A stretch of DNA of 41,798 bases from a virus. The position numbers and the translations under genes are program-made. The notes beneath the pieces were generated by a model. It did not search any database. It saw nothing but the letters and a program-made list of their open reading frames with translations, and was not told where the DNA came from. The DNA is taken from positions 1-41,798 of IMG/VR virus record IMGVR_UViG_3300046009_010344; one strand, 5' to 3'. Shown in pieces: positions 7,429-15,021 of the stretch (position 1 is its first letter; each line of letters starts with the position of its first letter).

Positions 7429-7499
7429 CCTGCCCGAATGGCGGCGATCAGTCTTCTCGCGGGATCAGCCGCAGACCCGCCGGGTCACATTCGGGCAGG
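7429..7499 (+). ncRNA. Candidate structured RNA (three-way junction)
   Basis: A perfect 12-bp outer stem pairs 7429-7440 (CCTGCCCGAATG) with 7488-7499. Inside it, arm 1 pairs 7441-7449 with 7463-7472 with one bulged A, and arm 2 is GACCC-GCC-GGGTC at 7474-7486. Single A residues at 7473 and 7487 join the helices, so nearly all of the 71 bases are paired. It sits 21 bases before a start codon in the longest gap of the left block. It could be a riboregulator, processing signal or terminator; there is no U-tract. Confidence 0.5.
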
Positions 7500-7520
7500 G
7501 CACTGATGGAAGGAATTGAC

Positions 7521-7733
7521 ATGGCAGAGTTCACTATCACGGCCAAGGTTGATAAGGCTCTATACGACGACGAAGTAGCCAGGGACGTATATGTAAGGGT
7601 CCTCATCGACAATGTTGGGGATCGTAATGTTCGCTGGACCGAGGAGCCAAAGGTTAAGTGGACTAAGTTCCTTATGTTTCCCGGGGAAGTATGGATCGTC
7701 AGAATTTCCGGAGAAGCCGAGGCTGTGATATGA
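7521..7733 (+). CDS. Small beta-rich protein, unknown
   Basis: The 70-residue product MAEFTITAKVDKALYDDEVARD... alternates short strands and ends IVRISGEAEAVI, which suggests a small beta-sandwich. ATG 7521 has GGAAGGA 7 bases upstream; ATG 7506 in the same frame is less favoured. Its TGA overlaps the next ATG. It is the first gene after the structured RNA candidate. No family recognised. Confidence 0.7.
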   Translation: MAEFTITAKVDKALYDDEVARDVYVRVLIDNVGDRNVRWTEEPKVKWTKFLMFPGEVWIVRISGEAEAVI

Positions 7734-8548
7734 GCATCATTCTTGGCAGACAACTGAGCATTGTAGTCATCGGATGCGGGCCAGCCGGGCTGGCTGCCGC
7801 TCATGCTGCGGTAGGGCTTGGGTGCAGAGTGGAGGTGTTCGCGCCCAAGAGCAAGACGCCCCAGAAGGGTCCGCTGCTGATCCAGCGCCCGATTCCGGGC
7901 ATCAACACGGACCACCCGTTCGGCACGGTCCGTCAGATTGTTATCGGCGGGTCCATCCTGGACTATCGGTACAAGCTGTATAACGACATCAACATAGGAA
8001 TCAACGGCGATATCCTGCAGCCGTTCTATCACGCCTGGAACCACCAGGTGACCTACGATGAGCTATGGCGCCGGTACAGCGGCCTGATCCATGATTGCCT
8101 GATCCGGCCGGACGAGATGAACCTGCTTCCAAACTATGCGGACCTCGTGGTGAGTACCGCGAATGCGCGTAACATGTGCGACAGGCATCCGTATCCTCCA
8201 GAATACGGAGGCCATGAATTCATATCGGCTGAGGTCCTGGTAACGCCGAGAGCTTCCTATCCGGACCAGGAAGAAGACACCATCATCTTCAATGCGGGCG
8301 ACGAATTCAAATGGGTCCGTAGCTCGCGGATCTTTGGGAACGAGGTCACCGAATGGCTACCAGGAACAGAGATCGATGGTGCGCGCAAGATATGGAAGCC
8401 CATCAGCAGCACATGCGACTGCTACCCAAGGGTCCTCCGCACCGGCCGTTTCGGAGCGTGGCGAAACGAGACCTGGGTAGACACTGCATACTGGGACACG
8501 TACAATGCAGTCAAAAGCATCCTTACGACCGGTAAGGTAAGCGAATAG
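7730..8548 (+). CDS. FAD/NAD(P)-binding Rossmann-fold protein
   Basis: This 272-residue protein begins with a classic dinucleotide-binding motif: IVVIGCGPAGLAAAHAA followed by an acidic strand end (VEVFAPKSK). The rest has no oxidoreductase signature I know but is rich in Trp and Tyr. ATG 7730 overlaps the upstream stop. It directly precedes thyX, itself FAD-dependent, so a flavin or folate redox partner role is possible. At 272 residues it is shorter than most flavin monooxygenases, and the substrate domain is unassigned. Confidence 0.7.
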   Translation: MSIILGRQLSIVVIGCGPAGLAAAHAAVGLGCRVEVFAPKSKTPQKGPLLIQRPIPGINTDHPFGTVRQIVIGGSILDYRYKLYNDINIGINGDILQPFYHAWNHQVTYDELWRRYSGLIHDCLIRPDEMNLLPNYADLVVSTANARNMCDRHPYPPEYGGHEFISAEVLVTPRASYPDQEEDTIIFNAGDEFKWVRSSRIFGNEVTEWLPGTEIDGARKIWKPISSTCDCYPRVLRTGRFGAWRNETWVDTAYWDTYNAVKSILTTGKVSE

Positions 8549-8565
8549 GGAAAGCGAGAAACCGA

Positions 8566-9477
8566 ATGGAAACCCCAGGCAATGAAGTCGCGCGTTATGC
8601 AGACGTGGCGATGTACGACGCCGAGCTCAATCCCCTAGCTGCGGTAGGGCAGGATGTTCGTCCGCAGGCGTATCTGATCAGCATGACCCCGAATCCTCTG
8701 CGGGTGATGGCAGCCGCCAGTGAGCTATATGCTGGTCGCGTTGTTACCGATCCTGAGATGGTCAGTCGCGAAACGGCCGAACGATGGCTGGCCGACATGA
8801 CCAAGACTGCCCTTCAGGCGCCGCTTGAGTTCATCGACCTGCACTTCCTGTTCGATGGCGTGACGCGCGCCTTCACGCACCAGCTAGTTCGGCAACGCAC
8901 GGCCGTGTTCGTACAGGAGAGTCAGCGCTTCGCGGTGAAGACCGGCGCCCGGTGGGAGGTGGCCTATCCGCCGAGCATCGCCGACCTGAAGGACGACGAC
9001 CCGCGTCGTGTCCTATGGGACGGTGCAGTGACGCACTCGGCGGACATATACACGGCGCTGATCGAGGCTGGCGTACCTGCAGAGGACGCTAGGGGACTGC
9101 TACCGACCAACATCACAACGCGCGTCCACTACAAGACCAACCTGCGCAACCTCGCGACCCACGCCGGGATGCGGCTGTGTTCCCAGGCCCAGGCCGAGTG
9201 GAAGATGGTCTGGGCCGAGATGATCAACGCCATATGGCAGTACGGACCCCAAGAGGATCGGTGGCAGCAGGAGGCCATCGGCAGGCTGTTCAAGCCGGTG
9301 TGCTACCAGACCGGCCGTTGTGAGTTCCGCGCCGAGACCGATCGTCACTGCGTAATTCGCGAGCGGGTGGAAGCCCACCACGCCAAGGGCGAAGGCCCAG
9401 AGGTCTGGATCGACATCGACCCACGCGAGCCAGTACGCGAAGGCGCCGCTCGCCTGGCCCCGGGAGCACAGCGGTAA
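8566..9477 (+). CDS. thyX: FAD-dependent thymidylate synthase ThyX
   Basis: ThyX makes dTMP from dUMP using methylenetetrahydrofolate and FAD. The signature is visible as R109-Q-R111, then seven residues, then S119 (RQRTAVFVQES), a variant of RHRx7S with Gln in place of His, followed by QRF. Upstream FLFDGVTRAFTHQLVR fits the family helix, and the C-terminal half carries PTNITTRVHYKTNLRNL. Its 303 residues are slightly longer than most ThyX. It works in the same pathway as the dCMP deaminase encoded at 37261. Confidence 0.93.
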   Translation: METPGNEVARYADVAMYDAELNPLAAVGQDVRPQAYLISMTPNPLRVMAAASELYAGRVVTDPEMVSRETAERWLADMTKTALQAPLEFIDLHFLFDGVTRAFTHQLVRQRTAVFVQESQRFAVKTGARWEVAYPPSIADLKDDDPRRVLWDGAVTHSADIYTALIEAGVPAEDARGLLPTNITTRVHYKTNLRNLATHAGMRLCSQAQAEWKMVWAEMINAIWQYGPQEDRWQQEAIGRLFKPVCYQTGRCEFRAETDRHCVIRERVEAHHAKGEGPEVWIDIDPREPVREGAARLAPGAQR

Positions 9478-9704
9478 TGGCTGACTACGGCAAGGTCATA
9501 AAGGACATAGAGGACGAGCTAGACACCGCCATCGCCGAACACGGACCGATGCATAGCGGCCACGAGGGGTACGCTGTGATCCTCGAAGAGCTTGACGAGC
9601 TATGGGACGAAGTCAAGAAGCGCAACCAGGACAAGACGGCAATGTATCTAGAGGCCAAGCAGACAGCCACAATGGCCATCCGATTCATGATTGAGGTATG
9701 CTGA
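9477..9704 (+). CDS. MazG-like small protein
   Basis: This 75-residue all-helical protein is coupled to thyX by TAATG. The stretch ILEELDELWDEVKK (residues 35-48) matches the first metal-binding helix (EExxE) of MazG-type nucleotide pyrophosphohydrolases. The second E-x2-D helix is not evident, so catalysis is uncertain. Position next to thyX supports a nucleotide-pool role. Confidence 0.6.
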   Translation: MADYGKVIKDIEDELDTAIAEHGPMHSGHEGYAVILEELDELWDEVKKRNQDKTAMYLEAKQTATMAIRFMIEVC

Positions 9705-10177
9705 TGCCACCCGAGAGCGGAAGCATCTATTCCGAAGAAGACCCGAAGATCCGTCTTTTCGGAACAGAGGACACGCCGCTTGTTACCCGGCGTGCCGGGA
9801 GCGACGCGCATGTTGATCTTGCCGAGAGCCTTTCGCGGCAGGAAGCCGCTCATATGTTCCTGAAGGCCTGCGGGCTTACTCCCACCCCGGACGCCATTGC
9901 ACAGCTTACCGAAGCGTTCCTGCCGTGCCTCCGGATCATGTGTACCCGACCCTGGAATCCGCATGGCGGAACATGGCGGCAGTCCGGCATTCTCGGGGTG
10001 CTCACTGACGCCAAGAAGAAGTGGGAGCGATTCTGGGAGCGTACCTGGAAGCACGGCCAACGGCACGATGACAGCGGATTCGATCTGATCAACTACATCG
10101 GATTCATCATGAGGTCCGACCCAGATAGCCGATGGGGCGAATGGGGCGAGCCGGGAAACCCAGGAGACGAACTGTGA
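9704..10177 (+). CDS. Unknown protein, possible nucleotide-associated domain
   Basis: This 157-residue protein starts at ATG 9704, overlapping the previous TGA (ATG 9698 also possible). Its C-terminal half (DAKKKWERFWERTWKHGQRHDDSGFDLINYIGFIMR) is helical. DLINYIGF resembles a motif in phage nucleotide-modification-associated and MazG-like proteins. The C-terminus is Gly/Pro-rich. The similarity is weak and the function is unassigned. Confidence 0.65.
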   Translation: MPPESGSIYSEEDPKIRLFGTEDTPLVTRRAGSDAHVDLAESLSRQEAAHMFLKACGLTPTPDAIAQLTEAFLPCLRIMCTRPWNPHGGTWRQSGILGVLTDAKKKWERFWERTWKHGQRHDDSGFDLINYIGFIMRSDPDSRWGEWGEPGNPGDEL

Positions 10178-10578
10178 CAACGCCAAGGAACTGTGTATTC
10201 TGCGAACGAGTGCGGATGCAGGATTGGCTCCACACGATGAGCAATATGTGTGCATTCGAGCCGGTCAACCCGGTGACGGAAGGACACCTGATCGTCATCC
10301 CGTTCGCGCATGTGGAATCGGCACTCTCGTCTCCGGCCACGACTGGGCAGCTGTTCGCTTACGCATCCAGCCTGGCGAGAGTCAATGGTATTCAGCAGGC
10401 CAATCTGATCACCAACGCCGGCAGGCATGCAACGCAATCTATCATGCACGTACACGTGCACATCGTTCCGCGCAGAAGGGGCGATCGCCTGCTCCTTCCC
10501 TGGTCACCTCAGAGCGGCAGGAAGTCAAGTGTCGAGCAGCCAGAGCCCGAAGAGGACGAGACCGGCGCCACTGACTGA
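10174..10578 (+). CDS. HIT-family nucleotide hydrolase/transferase
   Basis: This 134-residue protein of the histidine-triad superfamily has the catalytic HVHVHIVPR motif at residues 92-100, with the conserved fold core GHLIVIPFAH at 37-46 and LITNAG at 78-83. An N-terminal C-x2-C (C7, C10) is a known structural zinc site in Fhit/Hint relatives. GTG 10174 overlaps the previous stop. The C-terminus is an acidic tail. HIT enzymes cleave nucleotidyl-phosphoramidates or dinucleoside polyphosphates; the phage role is not known. Confidence 0.9.
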   Translation: MTTPRNCVFCERVRMQDWLHTMSNMCAFEPVNPVTEGHLIVIPFAHVESALSSPATTGQLFAYASSLARVNGIQQANLITNAGRHATQSIMHVHVHIVPRRRGDRLLLPWSPQSGRKSSVEQPEPEEDETGATD

Positions 10579-10768
10579 CTGCACCTGCACAAATACGTGC
10601 GGCGTCCCGTGTGTCCCGTGTGATGGCCTGATATCCGGTAACGACCTTCTCTGTGACCAATGCAGGAATTCGTTCGGGATACCGCACTGTCACCGGGAGC
10701 ACGGGCTAGCTATGTTTATCGCGCATACCAAGTTCCTGAAGGAGATGCTGGGTGGTGAGGAAGAATGA
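10529..10768 (+). CDS. Cys-rich zinc-binding protein
   Basis: I chose GTG 10529 because AGGAAG lies 5 bases upstream; it lies inside the HIT gene's end in another frame and gives 79 residues. The core packs seven cysteines and two histidines (CTCTNTC, CVPC, CDQC, HCHREH), enough for two zinc sites. The stop overlaps the next gene's ATG, so it is coupled to the polymerase PHP gene. No family recognised. Confidence 0.65.
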   Translation: MSSSQSPKRTRPAPLTDCTCTNTCGVPCVPCDGLISGNDLLCDQCRNSFGIPHCHREHGLAMFIAHTKFLKEMLGGEEE

Positions 10769-11685
10769 AGTTCGTTAACCTGCACCACCACACGTCCTTC
10801 TCATTCGGCGACGGATTCGGAATGCCGAACCAGCACGTTGCCCGTGCGGCCGAGCTTGGGTATTCCGCTATTGCCTTTACCGAGCACGGCAATATCTCCA
10901 GTCACTTCCAGGCTGAGAAAGCCGCGCTCAAGACCGGTATAAAGCCCATCTTCGGTGTCGAGGCTTACTGCGGTGCTGTGGGCGAGGACAAGCAGCAATT
11001 CAAATTCCACCTTACGATCCTGGCGGCGAACAATGAAGGATACCGAAACCTCAACCGAATCGTCACCCAATCCTACCGAGATTTCCATTACCATCCGACT
11101 GTCTCCGGAGCTAGCCTCCATGATAACAGCGCTGGTCTCGTGGTTCTCTCGGGTTGTTCAGGATCTCTCCTCGCTTGCACGCTCACTGGAGGAAAAGGGA
11201 TTCCTGACCCGGGAGGAGTCAACCTCATCTCGGCCCGTCGCGTCATCGAGAGCTTCAAGAGGACGTTCGGCGACAGGTACTTCCTCGAGATCCAGCCGTT
11301 CCCAGAGCTAGATCACTCGGAAGCTATCAACGGTAGCTATGCCTGGCTGAGTAAGCAGACCGGCGTTCCTCTGGTCGTCACTCACGACGTCCATTATCCA
11401 AAGTACGAAGATCACGAGATGCAGGCTGTGCTACACGCTGTCCATCGCGGAAAGGCTTCCGTTGATGACGCAATGCGCGAATGGAACTACGAGGTCCCGA
11501 TGACCCTCCCTGACTCGGACAACGAGCTATACGACAGGCTCCGCCAGACCGGCCTGAATCGTCAGGATTCAATAGATGCCATCATCAACTCAGCCGCCAT
11601 ATCCGACACACTGAACGTGACGCTACCCAAGGCAGAGCGCCTACGCTACCCGGCCACAGAGGAAGACCTGGCGCCATGGAGATGA
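10765..11685 (+). CDS. dnaE: DNA polymerase III alpha, PHP-domain half
   Basis: These 306 residues correspond to the N-terminal PHP domain of bacterial DnaE. Metal-binding motifs are intact by eye: LHHHTSFSFGDG (residues 6-17), FTEHGNI (38-44), GVEAY, and VTHDVHY. FHLTILAANNEGYRNLNRI matches a standard DnaE block. The chain ends after LRYPATEEDLAPWR, where normal DnaE continues into the thumb/palm. The next gene supplies that part in the -1 frame and overlaps this one by 10 bases. No intein sequences are present at the junction. Confidence 0.9.
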   Translation: MKFVNLHHHTSFSFGDGFGMPNQHVARAAELGYSAIAFTEHGNISSHFQAEKAALKTGIKPIFGVEAYCGAVGEDKQQFKFHLTILAANNEGYRNLNRIVTQSYRDFHYHPTVSGASLHDNSAGLVVLSGCSGSLLACTLTGGKGIPDPGGVNLISARRVIESFKRTFGDRYFLEIQPFPELDHSEAINGSYAWLSKQTGVPLVVTHDVHYPKYEDHEMQAVLHAVHRGKASVDDAMREWNYEVPMTLPDSDNELYDRLRQTGLNRQDSIDAIINSAAISDTLNVTLPKAERLRYPATEEDLAPWR

Positions 11686-13937
11686 CCTCTGAAGAGCTGA
11701 TGTGGCAATGGCTGCGGTTCGGATGGAGCTTCCGTAGAATCAGCGAGCGGCCTAAGAAGGATCAGGAATGGTATGGCGAGCGCGTCAAGTACGAGATGGG
11801 CCTGATCGTAGACAAGGACTACCCGGACTTCTTTCTGGCCACGAGCGACATGGTGCGCTGGGCGAAAGATAACGGGATCCCTGTTGGGCCGGGCCGTGGC
11901 TCAGTGGCAGCGTCCGTGGTTAGCTGGCTCCTCCGCATAACCGAGGTTGACCCGATACGCTACCCACACCTGCTGTTTGAGAGGTTCATTGACGTCACCC
12001 GATCCGACCCGCCCGACATCGACCTGGACTTCGCGGATGATCGCCGGCACGAGGTCTTTGAGTACATGGCGAGCAAGTACGGATCTGACTGTGTCGGTAG
12101 CGTTGCAAACTTCATACGGTATCGGGCCAAGAACAGTCTCCAGGATATTGCGCGTGTGTATAACGTCCCCATCGGAGCAAAAGAAACGGTAAGCAATCTC
12201 ATCATTGAGCGCTCCGGCGGCGACAGCCGTTTTGACTCCAGCCTCGCGGACACCGTGGACATGTTTCCTTCGGCGGCCGCAGTGTTCCAGCAATTCCCGG
12301 ATCTGTGGAAGGCTACTGAGCTTGAGGGCAATGTCCGGGGCATGAGCATTCATGCGGCCGGCATGATCGTCGCGAACAGCCCGCTGACGGATGTGTGCGC
12401 GGTGTACGAGCGTGATGGCCGGCAGGTTCTGTCCATTGACAAGTACGACGTTGAGTACGCTGGCGCGCTGAAGATGGACTGCCTTGGCCTTACTACAATG
12501 GGCATAATATCTTCATGTCTGGCAATGACCGGCCTTACCCTGGAGGACCTGTATGCGATTCCCGATGACGATGCAGAGGCACTCGAGATATTTCGATCTG
12601 GAGATGTCACCGGAATCTTTCAGTTTGAGGGTCGTGCGACGCGACTTGTCAACCGCGATGTTCGTCCGGATTCTTTTGCGGAAGTCATCGACATCAATGC
12701 GCTATCTAGGCCTGGACCTCTGTTTTCCGGTACGACGGCAGAGTACTCCGAAGTCAAGCACGGAAAGCGAAAGGCCGAACGGTATCATCCCATCATCGAC
12801 AAACTGACGGCGCACACCAAGGGCCAGATCATCTACCAGGAGCAGATTCTCCAGATCGTACGCGAGGTCGGAGGATTCGACTGGACCAACGCAAATGAAA
12901 TCCGCCGTATCATCGCGAAGAAGATCGGAGAGGCTGCCTTCAATGTGAGCATGGGCAGCTTCGTAGAGGGTGCGGAAAGGCTGCACGGTATCAAGGCCGA
13001 GCTAGCCCAGCGCATCTGGAAGCGCCTCGTGACTAGCGGCACGTATGCTTTTGTGTACGCCCACTCCGTCAGCTACAGCATTCTCGGCCTCTGGTGCGCC
13101 TGGCTCAAGGCCCATTACCCACTTGAGTTCTATGCGGCGTCCCTCGCTCGGGCGGGCGATGAGGAATCTCAGTTCAAGCTCATGAAGGACGCCATCGCAC
13201 ACGACATCAGCATTGTTCCGCCGGTACTGAACGCTAGCCGAAAGTCCTGGCGCGCCGTTCCCAGCCTAGGGCTCGTGGCTGGATGGAGCCAGATTCCCGG
13301 TGTCGGCCCCAAGACGGCTGATCGCATTGATTATCTGCGATGGGGCGACAATGCTGAAACGTTCAGTTCCTGGGAAGATCTCCTTGTCATACCCGGCATT
13401 GGCCCGAAGACCGTGCAGAAGATGCAGGAATTCGCTACAGGCTACGACCCATTCAAGCTGAAGCTGACTGAGAACAGGATGAACCGCTCGCTTGACTGGC
13501 TGGCGAATCAGGATCGCGTACCGTTCCCAACGCACAACGGGCTAGAGATTGCCGAGATCAAGGTAGAGCAGAGCTACGGCGCCAATGCTAAGGCTAAGTA
13601 TGGCGAAGGGCCGGAGGTCGTTTACGCCGGAATCGTCAGACAGAGGAACATGCAGGACGCTGTCGAGAACCGGCGCTCCCGTACTGGCGAAGAGGCCGAG
13701 GATATCCTGAGGGACCTGAAGCGGCCGGACCTTCTTGAGTACTGCTCGCTGCGCTGCTTTGACACCACAGACGAGGAAGTCTATCTGCGCATCAACAGGT
13801 TCAAGTTCCCGGCCCTGAAGCGCGTCATCGAGTCTATTGCCGTCAACCATGATGTCGTCATCGCGGTCGGTAATCGTATCGCAGGATTCGGAACGCCGGT
13901 AATGGTTAAGCGCCTATACTGTATTGACCCCGACTAG
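11676..13937 (+). CDS. dnaE: DNA polymerase III alpha, catalytic half
   Basis: This 753-residue catalytic part of a DnaE polymerase has palm motif GPGRGSVAAS near residue 75, PDIDLDF with catalytic D114 and D116, and KMDCLGL with D268. A fingers region follows, then tandem helix-hairpin-helix motifs (IPGVGPKTADRI near 540, IPGIGPKTVQKM near 572), then a beta-rich C-terminus that may be the OB domain. ATG 11676 lies inside the end of the PHP gene; GAGGAAG is 10 bases upstream. With the PHP half it should form the phage replicative polymerase as two chains. Confidence 0.92.
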   Translation: MEMTSEELMWQWLRFGWSFRRISERPKKDQEWYGERVKYEMGLIVDKDYPDFFLATSDMVRWAKDNGIPVGPGRGSVAASVVSWLLRITEVDPIRYPHLLFERFIDVTRSDPPDIDLDFADDRRHEVFEYMASKYGSDCVGSVANFIRYRAKNSLQDIARVYNVPIGAKETVSNLIIERSGGDSRFDSSLADTVDMFPSAAAVFQQFPDLWKATELEGNVRGMSIHAAGMIVANSPLTDVCAVYERDGRQVLSIDKYDVEYAGALKMDCLGLTTMGIISSCLAMTGLTLEDLYAIPDDDAEALEIFRSGDVTGIFQFEGRATRLVNRDVRPDSFAEVIDINALSRPGPLFSGTTAEYSEVKHGKRKAERYHPIIDKLTAHTKGQIIYQEQILQIVREVGGFDWTNANEIRRIIAKKIGEAAFNVSMGSFVEGAERLHGIKAELAQRIWKRLVTSGTYAFVYAHSVSYSILGLWCAWLKAHYPLEFYAASLARAGDEESQFKLMKDAIAHDISIVPPVLNASRKSWRAVPSLGLVAGWSQIPGVGPKTADRIDYLRWGDNAETFSSWEDLLVIPGIGPKTVQKMQEFATGYDPFKLKLTENRMNRSLDWLANQDRVPFPTHNGLEIAEIKVEQSYGANAKAKYGEGPEVVYAGIVRQRNMQDAVENRRSRTGEEAEDILRDLKRPDLLEYCSLRCFDTTDEEVYLRINRFKFPALKRVIESIAVNHDVVIAVGNRIAGFGTPVMVKRLYCIDPD

Positions 13938-13950
13938 GAGCTATTGTGAG
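13937..13950 (+). repeat. GGAGCTATTGTGAG start-site repeat, copy 1
   Basis: The same 14 bases occur at 14611-14624. Each copy holds a GGAG ribosome binding site, a 5-base spacer and a GTG start (13946 and 14620). It looks like a short duplicated initiation cassette. Confidence 0.5.
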
Positions 13951-14623
13951 AAAGCGCCTCATAGACTTCTGCTGCAAGGCTGGCGGAACGTCCATGGGCT
14001 ACCACATGGCCGGATTCGAGGTGGTCGGTGCAGACAAGGAGCCGCAGCCGAATTACCCTTTCGAATTCTACCAGCAGGACATCACCAGTCTGACCGATAA
14101 GCAAGTATCCAACATCGGAAAGAACTTCGATGCGATAGCCGGTAGCCCACCATGCCAGCGTTACACAAGGTCGTACACGGCGAAGAGAGAACAGCATCCT
14201 GATCTTGTCGATCCGTTTCGAGAGATAGCTGAGGCTACTGGGCTGCCATATGTAATAGAGAATGTCGTAGGCGCTCCTCTGATCGATCCGGTTCAGCTAT
14301 GCGGCTCTGCTTTCGCGCTGCGTGTGCAGAGGCATCGACTATTCGAAAGCAATGTGCCCATCAAGGGAATACGATGCAATCATCAATGGCAGGAACGCCA
14401 TAAGCCGTATCTGAAGATAGCCAATGGACCGGGTAGTGAGAGAGCAGCCGGCATAATAGAGGTGTACGGTGGCGGCGACGGAACCCATATCAGAGGTAGA
14501 CGACAGATCGATATAACAGCCATAGCTATGGGTATCGACTGGATGAATACAGGCGAGCTAGCCCAGGCAATCCCGCCTGCCTACACATTCTATCTTGGCC
14601 GACAACTAATGGAGCTATTGTGA
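13946..14623 (+). CDS. C5-cytosine DNA methyltransferase-like protein
   Basis: This 225-residue methyltransferase follows the C5-cytosine order: SAM motif I IDFCCKAGGTSMGY (6-19), acidic GADKE, catalytic GSPPCQRYT with C70, YVIENVVGA (102-110), QRHRLFES (128-135), and a final PPAYTFYLGRQL. The target-recognition region is very short (about 60 residues). It is much smaller than bacterial Dcm enzymes, so it may be a compact phage enzyme that protects DNA from host restriction. A mononucleotide substrate cannot be excluded. GTG start from the repeated cassette. Confidence 0.87.
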   Translation: MRKRLIDFCCKAGGTSMGYHMAGFEVVGADKEPQPNYPFEFYQQDITSLTDKQVSNIGKNFDAIAGSPPCQRYTRSYTAKREQHPDLVDPFREIAEATGLPYVIENVVGAPLIDPVQLCGSAFALRVQRHRLFESNVPIKGIRCNHQWQERHKPYLKIANGPGSERAAGIIEVYGGGDGTHIRGRRQIDITAIAMGIDWMNTGELAQAIPPAYTFYLGRQLMELL

Positions 14624-14624
14624 G
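14611..14624 (+). repeat. GGAGCTATTGTGAG start-site repeat, copy 2
   Basis: This is the second copy of the initiation cassette described at 13937. Here it overlaps the end of the methyltransferase gene and supplies the GTG of the next gene. Confidence 0.5.
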
Positions 14625-14838
14625 CATCGCCGAGAAGCCAGTTGTGGTCCACCCCGACAGCATGGATGCCGAGGCATTCCACAAGCACATGAACAATCGG
14701 CACCGTGATAGCCTTGGCGGCCTTTCCAGTATCTCATTCAAGTCAGACTACCTGACCCTGTGCTGGCGCAACTTTCACCGCAGGCTGCACGCTCTCCGGC
14801 CCGACCTGACGCACGACCACGGCGAATACCGCCCGTAA
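14620..14838 (+). CDS. Small conserved-type phage protein, unknown
   Basis: This 72-residue protein begins at GTG 14620, overlapping the methyltransferase stop. The central FHKHMNNRHRDSLGGLSS and the end LTHDHGEYRP are rich in His; I have the impression of similar short proteins in actinophages but no known function. It is the last rightward gene; its TAA sits in the loop of a hairpin. Confidence 0.75.
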   Translation: MSIAEKPVVVHPDSMDAEAFHKHMNNRHRDSLGGLSSISFKSDYLTLCWRNFHRRLHALRPDLTHDHGEYRP

Positions 14839-14844
14839 CGGGCG
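14830..14844 (+). terminator. Hairpin with the stop codon in its loop
   Basis: CGCCCG (14830-14835) pairs with CGGGCG (14839-14844) around TAA, the stop codon of the preceding gene. A weaker long-range pair, GTGGCTCAG at 14854-14862 with CTGAGCCAC at 14939-14947, follows. Together these could stop rightward transcription. Confidence 0.5.
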
Positions 14845-14969
14845 AAACCGGGCGTGGCTCAGCGGCCTTCTAACGGCTCGGACCGCCCGACCCACAAGCT
14901 AACCCACGGGACCCCCGTTCAGCCAGCGCTTACCCGGCCTGAGCCACATGCTCAGCGACACCGGACAGA

Positions 14970-15005
14970 CGAGCGCCCCACCGGCCGGACACGATGGGGC
15001 GCTCG
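14970..15005. terminator. Bidirectional terminator between convergent blocks
   Basis: A perfect 11-bp inverted repeat pairs CGAGCGCCCCA (14970-14980) with 14995-15005 over a 14-base loop. It lies between the last rightward gene (stop 14838) and the end of the leftward late operon (stop 15022), the expected place for a two-way terminator. The remaining gap sequence shows no gene. Confidence 0.78.
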
Positions 15006-15021
15006 CGCTGACGGGCCGGTG

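Noticed and set aside
7429-7520. Hammerhead-type ribozyme
   Set aside because: CTGATGG occurs near the start codon, but the required GAAA core and three-stem arrangement around it are absent.
11660-11700. Programmed -1 frameshift joining the two polymerase halves
   Set aside because: The second frame is one base behind, but the overlap (GCGCCATGGAGATGA) has no slippery heptamer, and the second gene has its own ATG and RBS.
11600-11760. Split intein at the DnaE junction, as in cyanobacteria
   Set aside because: The PHP gene ends and the polymerase gene begins with plain DnaE sequence; no Cys/Ser intein start or HN ending exists.
14854-14950. tRNA-like stretch with CTTCTAA resembling a tRNA-Arg anticodon loop
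   Set aside because: The flanking bases do not form a 5-bp anticodon stem, and no acceptor or T arm can be drawn.
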